From NCBI GenBank assembly GCA_030141605.1, contig JAQGDQ010000002.1, positions 496,001-560,000 of the forward strand: DNA of 64,000 nucleotides, given 5' to 3'. The notes beneath the pieces were generated by a model. That model was not told where the DNA came from, made no database searches, and saw only the letters and a program-made list of their open reading frames with translations. Positions 50,843 through 62,900 of the stretch are shown here, piece after piece. The translations under genes and the position numbers were made by a program. Source of the stretch: Tubiluchus corallicola (lineage: Eukaryota; Priapulida; Priapulimorpha; Priapulimorphida; Tubiluchidae). Every line of letters starts with the position of its first letter. Within the stretch, counting starts at the first letter, position 1.

Positions 50843-52652
50843 TGTGCGCCGAGTAATCCATTAGCCGAAGTAGGACAATTGGCGTACATGGGCTGCCCAA
50901 GGCAAATAGGACACTAGAGACAGACGCGAACAGAGTCGTTAAGCGTACTGGCACCGTCCGTTGTTCTTGTATACGTAATAATAATAATTAAAAACGTCAA
51001 TACACGTTGAATAAATTATTATACAGCTGGTAAAATAAAGAATTTTATTCTGAGCTGGTAGAATGGACAATATTAAATTTGGTCTCGATATTAATGTTGC
51101 TGAAGTGAAATAAACCCACTTTTTAACGATTTAAACATTTGTTTAAGGTATATCAGTTTTTATTTTGTCTCGCTTCACAGACAAGCAATCCATTTCACTA
51201 CCTTTTGGACAAATAATTGTTTTCTCCTAAGTAAGCGTTCTAGCGATCTATGTGCCCTGCATGGGCTAGCGAGCCATGTACGACAGTGTCTAACATGTTA
51301 CAATACTATTGATATTATTAAAACTAATTGTCTTTGCTTTTCCTAAATGTTAAAAAATACTTTTTCGTGTTGTGAAGGCTTAGCAGCATCTGTTGCATTT
51401 CTAAACTCACAATTATTTCTGTAATGACCGTGTGCATAGTTTCTTTCTTTAAAGCATCAGATACTTAGTTTAATGTTATGATGATTTTAATGGAGCTAAT
51501 AATACTGATGATATGGAGGTGTGGGGCAAATTAACAGAAACAAACTATAAAGAAATAGAAAGTTGGCAAAAAGAAGCCCTAAGATGTATGATGAAGCAAA
51601 AAATTTCTAGGAGTTACTGGTGCCTAATGATGACTTGAGGAGTCTGGCCATTGAGACAAATAATACACTATAAAAAATTAATGTGGTGCCAAAGTGTGCT
51701 GATATCTGAAAATAGAAGAGATGCTAAAAAGATGATGTTGAGTATATGTGACAAAAACATTCCCAGAAGTTGGGGGACAGAAATTAGAGAAATTGCAAGT
51801 ATGTATGATTTAGATATCATTTGTGACAAATGTGGAAAGAATGCAAAGCTTGTTGAATTCACAATGGAGAAAAGAAATTAAAAAGCAGTTAAGCAGTATC
51901 TAGAAGTTGTAGCTGTGAAAAAATGTGATGATATGACAAAACTGAGATTTATGAAAAATACTGTAGGAAATTGGGAACAGGCAATAAATTATGTGATAGA
52001 GTGCGATGAAAAAACTGTGTATGAAATTACTGAATGGAAATTAAATATGATCAAATTAAAGTGTAATTAAAAAAATAAGTGTAAGGATGATTTAATGTAT
52101 CCACTGTGTGTAAAAGAGTGTGATACGACTGAACATCTGCTGAAATGTGAAGTTGCTAAAAAAGTGTTTGGAAATCATGTGGTGATCAAAGAAGATCTAT
52201 GTTTAGTAAACACGAGCACACTAGTAAGAGTCAATGTTTGGACCAGAGAAGTGATAAAATTTAGAGAAACTATGTGGCTCAATGTAGATGTGTAAGAACA
52301 ACAGCATAACAGGATGCAGTTTTCTTTTTGGCTTGCTCCTTTATGATGTGGATATACAGGAGCCTGATAGAAATTTTAGAATAGCCGCTGTGAATCGCCA
52401 GATACTATTGTAAAAAAATGCATTAATTTTGTAAATTGTCAAGGACTATCCATCTTTATTATAAAGTTACCTTTTCTCTAAAACAAATTTAGTTTTATGT
52501 TTTATTATGTCACCATAATTCTCGATTCTCGACTAAAATCGTCAGTGCCCTACTTGGGCTGCCCATGTACGACACTGCTTTTCCGCAAATTTAGCACATG
52601 CGTTTTATCGGAAGTGTCCTACTTCGGCTAGTGGGTTACTCGGCGCCCTACA
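50843..52652. mobile_element. Inverted-repeat DNA element, copy 2, carrying a LINE insert
   Basis: Left end TGTGCGCCGAGTAATCCATT, right end GGGTTACTCGGCGCCCTACA: inverted termini including TAGCCGAAGTAGGACA. Arms 50843-51515 and 52403-52652 match copy 1 in inverse orientation. Between them lies 51516-52402, absent from copy 1. No clear target duplication. Confidence 0.75.
51516..52402 (+). mobile_element. 5'-truncated LINE 3' end inserted in DNA element copy 2
   Basis: Comparison with copy 1 shows an insertion after GATGAT, ending at CCAGAT; GAT may be a short target duplication. It encodes broken ORF2 C-terminus: WGKLTETNYKEIESWQKEAL, IPRSWGTEIREIASMYDLD, and a zinc-knuckle-like CVKECDTTEHLLKC (Cx3Cx6HxxxC spacing) typical of LINE C-termini, then about 110 bp of 3' sequence. 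No poly(A) tail. Confidence 0.65.
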
Positions 52653-53746
52653 GTTAGAATTTCTGCAGCAGATGATTACGAAAAGTTTACATATTTATCA
52701 GTTCATTATTAGTCATGGCACAATTTAGTGATAACCCCATTGGTGCCTTTTGCCATAAGGATTCACCACTAATTACATCTATATAGGTAGTCGTTCTTAG
52801 ATTCATTGGAAATGTGGTGATACCCATACTCTCTAGGTCCTGATGTCTTTGTAAAGAAGGTAGTACTTGTAGTTGTAGTACTTAACTTGTAGTAGTAGGC
52901 TTAGAGATCAACGGTTAATAATGACTTGCAGAAAAGACTACACAGCTAAATGCTGATCTATAATAGCGCCAAGTCGTAGTTAATGTGTAATATCATTGGA
53001 ACATTTCCTCGTTTATTTTGGTTAAATTAGTGGTTGTCTTGGTTTACATATTTCTTACCAAGTTTTGAATAAGTATTGTTCTTTATAACATTTGCCCTTT
53101 CTTGCTGCATTTATACTTTTACCTTGTTCATTATCGTGGAATCTGACGCAGTTTGGTATTAATTACTGCAGCATCTGCATAAGGTGTAGGCTATTCATAT
53201 TGAGCAGGACGTTTGGTATGAAAATGAATGAGCCAACAGTTAACCACTGTTCACAGTTAGAAAGCTGGTCTTAATGAATTACCAGGGCTAGATTGTGTCC
53301 TTTTGTGGTCCACTCAGATCAATCCACCACCTGACTCTCACACCCGTCTTGAATGTTTTTTACTTGTGATATATTTTTACATAACTTGAAGTAAACATAT
53401 TGCAAATTCTATAGAGAAACTAAGAATATCTACCAATAAAAATATTTGTTAAACACTACCACTATTTTGCTATTTCTTGCAAAAGAAATTAGCACATATT
53501 TCAATGCAACCATAGTGAAAAACATATTTCTAGCAAATTTCATCAAAGCTTGCGGGCCTGAAAGGGCTTAGGCTGCAGTGTGTACTAGCCTATAGGATAA
53601 TCTGGCCCTGGTCTTCACATTGGAGGATATTACTACCTGAAGTTTTTATTTCAGTTTTTGAAAATCAGTTTCTCTAGTTTATTCTACATTTTGTTACCAA
53701 TAACTCCAACATTACCTAGAAGTCCATTTTCTTTATTATCTTTCAG
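52653..53746. other. Intergenic/TAF6L upstream sequence, nothing recognised
   Basis: AT-rich; it should include the TAF6L promoter or a 5'UTR intron. No TATA or CpG island stands out. Confidence 0.4.
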
Positions 53747-53792
53747 GACCACTTGAATCTCATAGCAGTTGCTAACAGTTCAGTGACTTGTG

Positions 53793-53966
53793 ATGGCAGA
53801 CGAAAACTGTAGGCAAAGAGAAGCACAAGGTGACGGTGCCTATGCACAAATTTCGGCTAGCACGGTAAAGGTCATTGCTGAAACAGTAGGCATTTCTGAG
53901 CTTTCTGATAATATCTCAAGCCGCCTTGCTGAAGATGCCACTTACAGGATTAGAGAAGCCGCTATG
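53793..53966 (+). CDS. TAF6L: TAF6L exon with start codon and histone-fold helices 1-2
   Basis: ATG at 53793 starts MADENCRQREAQGD; 58 codons, donor ATG|GTACAC, phase 0. An acceptor-like TTATCTTTCAG ends at 53746, so a 5'UTR exon may start at 53747 with a further non-coding exon upstream. Confidence 0.9.
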
Positions 53967-56900
53967 GTACACAGTATTTAATTATTCTTGTAAACTTGCT
54001 GGCATTATAGATCTTTACATTGATCTAGCATTTTAGTTATTTGCACCTGTTTCAAGCTATCACTAAACATAAAGAACTCCACATCGTTGAGCAGAGATGA
54101 ATACAAGTACATTGTACTGCTACTACTATTTACTACTCGTAAAAATGATTCCTAAAGAAAGAATAATTTTTTCTGAAAACTTCAGCTATGCTTCTGTATC
54201 AGTAGTTCGACACTTAGCATTTTATCAGAATAAATTTACATGATAACAAGCATGGTTTAAACTAATGTAAGATTTGCCCATTAAGTTACCATTTCTTAAC
54301 CCATTTATGCATAGCGTCCCATATATGGGACATGTACTAAAGATGCCTAGCATGTGTATTCGATGCTATGTTCCCACATCCCCTTTTGTTCGCAAAAAGT
54401 TTTTGCATGTGTCCTTGTAAAGGTCATATTTTCATTGTTTTAACCCATTTATGCATAGGCCAAGCATAGGCTTACATTTTGTTTTAATACTTTGGTTACA
54501 GAAAGATTATTGTGGGTCATGAACAAAATCAACAGTGCTTTTTAATGAAAACCTTTATTCATTCAGTAATATGCAAAATTCTGAATGTTCCATATATGGG
54601 ACGCTATGCACATGCAGACGATTGAGTTCGTTATAAGTTATTATGGCTTGTGGAATCTTTCAAAGCAAGCAATGTGTAATCCTACTTGGCACTTTACACA
54701 CTTGAATTTTACCTTCATGTGGCACAAAGCACACCTAATTTGAGTCAAATTTGATTGTGGATAATGTCCAAAGCAGTCATATCTAGTATCGCACGGCACC
54801 CTCACATCAACTGGTTTTGGTTTTCCTCCTGACCCAGCACCATGTTTGTCTCTATTAGACAAAGTCAAGATTTGTTTCTTTCTGCTTAGATTCCCTGTGT
54901 GAAATCCAGACATTCTGCATTGCTGCATCAACAAGGAAGCAGAAAAGTAGCCACCACCATTTTTCTGATCTTATATTGACTATATTTTTCAATATTTTGG
55001 TCCATCTTGTCTGTCCCACCATTGAAATATTGTAGGCTTTTATCAGATGTGGTTGGGAAACATCAATTTTTTTCTTCTCTGCTGCAAACCTTGCTGCTTT
55101 TCCTACAGGATTAACTCCGTGGATACTTGACGAAACAGTAACAATGCTATTATTGTACCATTTAACTAAAATTATGTTTGAATTGTTATCCAGTTTTGAG
55201 CTGAATGATCCATGTGGCTGCTTCTTCAAGTTTGCTTTTTCTTCCAAAGGACACTTTTCAATCCCGTTAACTCTGATATTTCCTGTAGCAAAAATTTTTT
55301 TGGCTTCTAACTTTTCAATCAATGCAAAAGATGTAAAGAAATTGTCAAAATACACTTCATAGCTTGAATTCCTTGGCAACTCATATAACAAATCTAGTAC
55401 TATAGAGCCATCCAACTTCAGCATTGCACGTTGAAGCAGCACTTTGATAAGGTTCAAACTGCATAAGATAGCCTATAGCTGTATTTAGACTGCACAGTAT
55501 AAATCCAAATCATATTGGTTTCCCCCTAATGGACTGCTTGGCTCCTTGGCTTTGTCTTAGCTTAACAAATTTGTCACCTTGTGACAAATTTGATTAGCTG
55601 CACAGTGCAAGTGTCTTGTGTCTTCAGAACCTTCCCAATACATTTTTCGTCAAGGAACTTTCACTTACCCAAATATTAGTAATATTCCCAAAACCACATA
55701 AAGCTCTTCCTTAGAAACTTTGTATTCTGTTTTTCCTTTCTGATAAGCATACAGTTTTGATATTTCTACTAAAAAATGCATGACCTCGTCTTCAAAAAAT
55801 AGCTGAACAGAGTTAAAGGAGTCAAGTGAGACTGTAAAAATTTTGGCTTTTGCACATCAAAATTAGTTGCTGGCTTTTGAATGTCGTCATTTGTCCAGTT
55901 TCTATCTTTGGCTTCGTGCACAGAGTACTTTCTTTCAGAAACTTCTGGCTTGTCAGTTGGTACATCTCTTTTGTCATACTCGGCTCCAAGAATCCAGGAA
56001 TCAGCAGCAGTGGAGACAGTCGCAGTAGCAGAGGCTGACAACTGGTTTCTTGAGAAATTATTGGGAATCCATTTGTCCTCACCACCACTGTCTTCATCTG
56101 TCTCTAACACTGCATCATCAGGCGGCATGATTGCGATAGTTGCCTGAGTAAATGCTTCATCATTTGCATCTTCTAAGCATGATAGTACATCGTGAACTGT
56201 GTATCTGGAAACAATCAAACGTTTTGTACTGTATATGCATAATGCATAGCGCCCCATATTTGGGACAATTGTATTTAGGCTATTACTCAAAATAGGTATT
56301 TTTTTATAAAGACGCATTAAATCATTTCCTTTATTAATTAAAAAATGATCACATATAGTGTAATTGTTGCATTAAAAGTTTGAATATGATAATTAAATTT
56401 ATACTCACTTTTTCTGTTCTGACATTTTGCTCAACTATGCATCGACCCCAACTGCAGTCACACAATATGATTTAATGTTTTAGTGGTTCTCATAATGGTA
56501 GCAATCAAGCTACATCTACATTAATATGCAGAACTACAGAACTCTGTACTTGTTCATGTCAGTCTTACTTAAAAGAATAGACAGTCACTTAAAAGTTTAC
56601 TTTTCTTACATTTTCTGTACGTCAGTATTTTTATTACCAAATTTGCAAAAATTTGCAAAAGTCAGAGTTGATCAGAGTCTCACAATGTACATTTTGACTG
56701 ACTACAAGGGAAAACAATCAAACCGAAACTAGCCTAACCCTTAGCAAATTTCTTATGCTTTTCCAGCCATTTTAGAAATTTGTTGTTTTTAGTATTCTAC
56801 ATGTTGATTATTTTTCTTTTTGAGAATTCTTGCCAGTATATGCGTCACAGCAAGAGAAGAAAATTAATAGGAGATGATTTCAACAGAGCTTTAGCTGATT

Positions 56901-59900
56901 CTGACATTGAGGTTAGTAACTCTTCCCCATCCCGGTAATAGGGTTGAACGTCGAACGTTCGAATTCGATTCGAATGCCTTTTTAGTTTGAATAATTTGAT
57001 TAAAACCTGAAATTTTAAATTTAAATTATTCGACACTTCAACCACACACTTTCTTTGTCATTAAAACGTTTGAAACGTCATGCAATTATCACAATTTAGT
57101 TTGATTTCTGTGCACAATTTTTAAAAAATTATTAGTGGTTTTTCTGTAGAACAAAATCAAGTAATGTGCCTGATCTTTGTAGGACTGCTTTTTACTGGTG
57201 GTTTGAAAACATGTTCAAACATTTTTCAAACTCAATTCGATTGGAATTCGAAATACCAAAACAGTTCTATTCAAATTCGAAAATGACAAATTCGATTAGA
57301 TTCGAATTCACTTTCTGGTAGAGAATGCTCACCCCTACCCGGTAAAGTTCTTTTGAAGCAATTCAAATTGTCAAGTAGCATGTTTCGTGAATCACAAGCT
57401 TTTGAGTACTTACAGTACCTAAAGTGCTATCTAAAATTTTTAAACTAGCATTTCTCAAATTGAACTGCAGTGCTGCTGTGTGTGACAATGACAGCAAATG
57501 TAAAGACGGAGCAAATTTTAGTTTCACAGCTCTGAGGTTATCGTTTGAGTTAGCGGGTAAGTATACAGAGCTGTGCTGACATCATGCCTGAATTTTGTTC
57601 TGCTTGTCCCACACAGCACCTATTTGTTCTTTCATATGTTTCCGAGAAACAGGTGCTGTTACCAAAGTATGTGTGCTGCTACAGCGATAACACATAGCAA
57701 CAAACAACTAACAAAATTAGTCTTAGCTATGGTCTAAAATTTGGACGTATTTTCTTTAGAAGTTTCGAGGGTCTTTGCTGTAGATTCACTAGTGAGGTTT
57801 CTTTTTATGTTTGCTTAAAATAATTCTAAGCATGTCTTCATGAATTTAGTAGTACAATCTGAATATGTTTCTAAAGATGGCTAGGCCTAATTCTAGTTCT
57901 GTAGCAAATAAAGTTCAGTGGTGTTGCAATTTATATATCTTAGGTCTTACACATCTTTCATTGCAACTTAGGTCTTACATATCTTACACAAAAGTACCAA
58001 CCCAGCATGATCTTATTTACAGAGTTGTAATAATTATTCTAAAGTTAACTTTATTTGCTTTCCTATCTATATAGTTTGTTCAAAAAAATAATGTCAGCTA
58101 TTACTACGAATACATCGAATATTCATACTGCTGAATTTTTTCCTGGAATATCGGTATAAAAATCCGGTCTGGTAATGTTCGGCTATAATTACTAAAAAGT
58201 TCGGTTTACGCAGTTACTTAATACCTAAGTAAACATGGTGAAAATTATACTAAAAACTTGAATATTTGCCAAATACTTACAAAAATTTATCCAGAAAAGC
58301 TAAAAGCTGATAGCAAAAGCCAACACAGCGCGGCAGCACATTTTGCTTTTTCTTTCTGTATGATAACTTGGAGAATGTGGAGCATCATCGTTGAGCAACT
58401 AGTGTCAATGCGCAGTAGCATGGTGGTGCTGTATTTGCTTATAGTAATCAACCAGCTAGTAAAGAATTATTCCATTGCAGTTTTTATTAATTGTGATTAT
58501 TCAAAATAGCTTGAACAGTTTTTGAAATAATTAGACTACTTTTAAAATACTTAATACTTCACTACATAACTATTAAATTAAAATACAGAGTTAGTAATCA
58601 GAACAATTTTACATAGCTTCTAATCACCACTAACTTAAAACTATTTAAACATTACAAAAATTGTAATTTTTTTCAATTGGATTTACAATGTTTTGGTACA
58701 ATAGCTGTATTTAGTTAAGCAAGTATTACTGAAAAGCTCTAATTCTGTGTGCTATTTAGTATGTTTTATTTTTAGCCAGTTTTTGGTTACGATTCTTCAG
58801 AACAGTTGAAGTTTACACGGATTCCCGATTCAGATTGCTTTTTTCATGATTCTGCCGATGTCTGTCTGAGTGAATTAGCTTTGCAGCCATTATCTATAGA
58901 GCAGCCATTATCACCAGTTGTGCGTGGTATGAAACAAGTACCTATCGTTTTTTTCTGTTCATTGAAACATTTTTTTGTCAGTACAGAGTGCTTCAAGATT
59001 CTGATGATGTCTTACCTTACCTAGCAAATCAGCTTTGCATCCATGCTCTATAGAACAGCCGTTGCCACTTACTATGAGTGATAGAAAGCAAATACCTGTC
59101 TTTTTTCTCTCATTGTCATTGAAAAAATTTATTTGTCAATATGGAGTGTTTTAAGATTCTGCTGATGTCTGTTCAAGCAAATTAGTTTTACATCCATATT
59201 CCATACCATCTAATTGTTTCTCCTGAGAATTTTTTCTACTTTTAACTATAAAATAAATACAATTTCACCAATTAATAACTAGGGGGGAGTGGAAAACTAA
59301 ATTACAATTGTATTAGTGGTTTATGATGTGCTGGATCTGTATTAGAAAAAGGATGTAGCAGGAGCAATCATTATTTTATAAATATAAAAGAAACTTATTA
59401 TACATGTTTAATAATAAAATTTGTGGCAGCCTGTTTACTGTATAAATAGTTTCTGAGGAGTGGACAGACTATCCAATTATGGGCAAGTTTTCACTTTAAT
59501 GAAATTACACTGGAGAACTTGGTATACGAATAAGGCAAAATTAATAAATCTGTATATTCAGTAGTTTCGTACAACACATTTAGAATAATATACAGCCTAA
59601 TGAATGAAAATTAATAATTTTTAGCTCAATGGCTTGCTGTAGAAGGCATCCAGTGTACATCCAATAAAAAGTCTATTTCAAGCCCACCACTTTCTGAACA
59701 ACTCTTGCAATATTACGAGCATGTCACCAGTGCTATACTTAGCAGCGATGTTAAGTTGAATGAGGTAAGAATTGGTTTCACTTCTACCTCAAAAATGGAA
59801 AAAGGCATGAGATAGTGGAGAAAATTAATAAGAAACAAAAACTTAGACGCGATTGGTAAATACGTGCCATCTGTGGTAATTATAGGAAGGTCAGATTACT

Positions 59901-62900
59901 AATTATGTAATATAGTTTAAATTTCAACACTGACTGGAAGAATCGTGAAGATTTGATTGAAAGAGTAGTAATTTGTGATTCTAAAATAAATTAATGGGTT
60001 AACGTTTATTCTCTGCTTCCTGGTTGTGTAATCAGGGAATAGTTTTTACATTCCTCAAGTTTCACTTCTATTGTTTGACAGTTTATTTACTGCAAAATTG
60101 CTTTCATCTATTATGTACTTAATTACTATGTAACAATGTGGAATAAATCTAGCAGGATTCTTTACAATTCTGCTGTATAAACACCTAGCTAGCAATAGTT
60201 GAGAGCATTAGGTTTGCAGGGGCCTCAGTAATGTCACTTTCTACATAATGTGATTTTCGTTTAGTATAGTAATTTTTATGTAATATGATTTAGTAAAATA
60301 AGATGATTACGTGTCTGGTTAATTATGACAGTGTTTTATAAGATAAACATATGTTACTGAACAGATTTCAATTATGTCTTTGGCTTTAGTCACCATGAGA
60401 GTGAGTATAATATTGTATTTTTTGCTATATAAGATGCACTTTTTCCCGGCAAATATATTCTAAAAATACCCTCGGTCTTCTGTGCTGAATGGAGAGACTT
60501 AATGCAGGCCACAACGTTTATTACACTTCTAATGAACAAATATATTAATGGCAGTTGATATGTGAACCCTTTATCGTGCTCAAAATGATTTTTTAAAATG
60601 AAATTAAATATTGCACTAACCAGCGAACTTAGTCCATCTCTCCACCATTTGTAAAACGTGCGTAATAATTATACAACAAGCTTGAGCAACAGCGCTAGCA
60701 GATCAGGAGTCTGTAAATAGGAGCTTTACAGCAGCGATGATAGTGTTGAATTTGTATAAAACTGTTTCTGTACTGCCTTTACATTCTAAAACGGGCATTG
60801 TACTATTTTTATATGGGAATGAAAAATGAAGTTGATAGAAATTATCACCTACTGATATTATTAAAAATTATTTCTTTGGGATAAGCGAAAAATGACTTTA
60901 GGCCTGAAACCTAAAACTTTTTTCTTAAAGAAGGGAGAAATTTGAAGTACAATATAACATCATTATAGCGAATCTACTATTAGCCTTGAAATAAGTACTC
61001 TATAACTGAGGTACTTAAAAAAACCCTTATGACTACTAGGTGGACAAGTATGATTAATAATGAAAATGTATTAAATAATGTACAATGTATAGTACATAGC
61101 TTCATAAAGGATGTAAGTTAGTTTTAGAAAGTGCTACCCATGATTTTGTAAAAGTATCAAGTATTTTGCAGTGTATTCAAATTCAATAAAGATATTTTGT
61201 GTGACTTTTATGTAACTAAAAATTAATGAATTTTTCATATTAAATTATGTGTACTATTTCATTTATAAATTTGTATGACATGTTCAGTAAAGTCAGTGAG
61301 ATTAAAAAAAGTCAGCCAGTTTGGTTTACACAAAATTTCAGTTTGTCACATATAAAAAGTTTTTGCAGCAAACTGATGGCAGTAAAGTTGTTCATCGTAG
61401 GTAAAGCAGCCAAACTGCTGAGTGCTTAGGTAGTAGAAAAAATTACCTTTTGACACGACATGTTGCATGTTGCACATGCCCAACAACTTTTTTACAGCAC
61501 TAAGCATGACAGGTTAAATTCAACTGTAAGTTAACTTGCTAACGGCTGGTAAAGGTAAGTATGAAATAAAAACTCATAATACATGATAATACAAGCAGTT
61601 GGGCCCGATAAAAAGTCCGCAGTAAGTAATAACCAAGTGCGCTGTGTTCAGAGCTTTTACATTAGTTAAATGAGTAATGAAAGTTTTTTTTGTGAGTTCG
61701 CTTCACTGGTGTGTACGCAATAAGCCAATTTTGTTGTTATGATGTTATACTGAGTCTCAAAAACATTCCATACAAAATTATGCTTACCTCTTTGAAAGAC
61801 ATGTAACTGAAAAATAATATTTTTATAATTTTAATGGCTGTGCTAACTGTTAAAACTTCACTGTTTCATTATCCTAGTTTGCACAAAAATACGTCACTGG
61901 TTCACCAAAAAACGTTATTATTAATCTTACTGACACTATAAAGTCATTTGTAATTTATACTTTTGCTTAGTTAGTGAAATGTGTGCTAAAAATACTGTGA
62001 CTATTTTTTTGAACTTCATGCAATGTTATCTAAACTTGTTTTAAACGATTTACCGTTTAAAATGGCTGCACCTATTGTTCATCACAGGAATTTGAATTTT
62101 CAAGTTTTTTATAGTATTGGTACTAATAAGTTCAGTGCGCAATAAGTAGCCTCAAATATTGATGTAGCCAGTACAAAATATCAAGACGAATTTTTTTAAG
62201 TTTATGTAAGAATAGTGCTTTCTTGTGTTTTAACTTTGTGCTGCTGAATGGGCAGCATGTCTTATACCTCGGTGTATCTTATATAGCGAAAAATACAGTA
62301 AGTTTCATAACAGACTGTAATACTTTTGTTTTCATAGGTAGCACTGGTAGACCTGAAGAGCAATCCTAACATTTCTCCAGTTCTTCCTTACTTGATAAAC
62401 TTTATTTACACTGGTGTAAAGACCCTGAGTTATGATCTGGTTCAAACGAAGAAGCTTCTTGACACTGCACATTCATTAATACACAACGAGTCATTGTATT
62501 TTGGTCCAAAACCTTATGTAAGTGTGACCGTGATCCCAACTTCATCATAATCCACAAATTGATTTTTGGAAATTTAAATTTTACATCTTTTTTGTCACAT
62601 TGCATTGTGAAACAAAATATTTGAGTTAGAGTTTTGACCAAAAAACTAGAAATTTTGTGGCTACCATCAGTTGCAGACCTGAATTAGAGAACAAGCTCTC
62701 AAGTGTTTGTGAAGAATTGCAAATTCTATTTAAAAATGTCTTCTAAACTTAACTTAATGTCGGTGCTGTATTTAAAAATATGCCTTCTAAGCTTAACTGA
62801 AAGTCGTTGCTAATAAATACTTGTGTTGTTGTAGCTCAGTGTACTGCTGCAAGCTGTACGATACTGCATATTAGAACCGCTATCTGTATCAACTGGCGCA

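Noticed and set aside
54296-56480. Active, autonomous piggyBac
   Set aside because: Several frameshifts and stops, and part of the catalytic region is missing.
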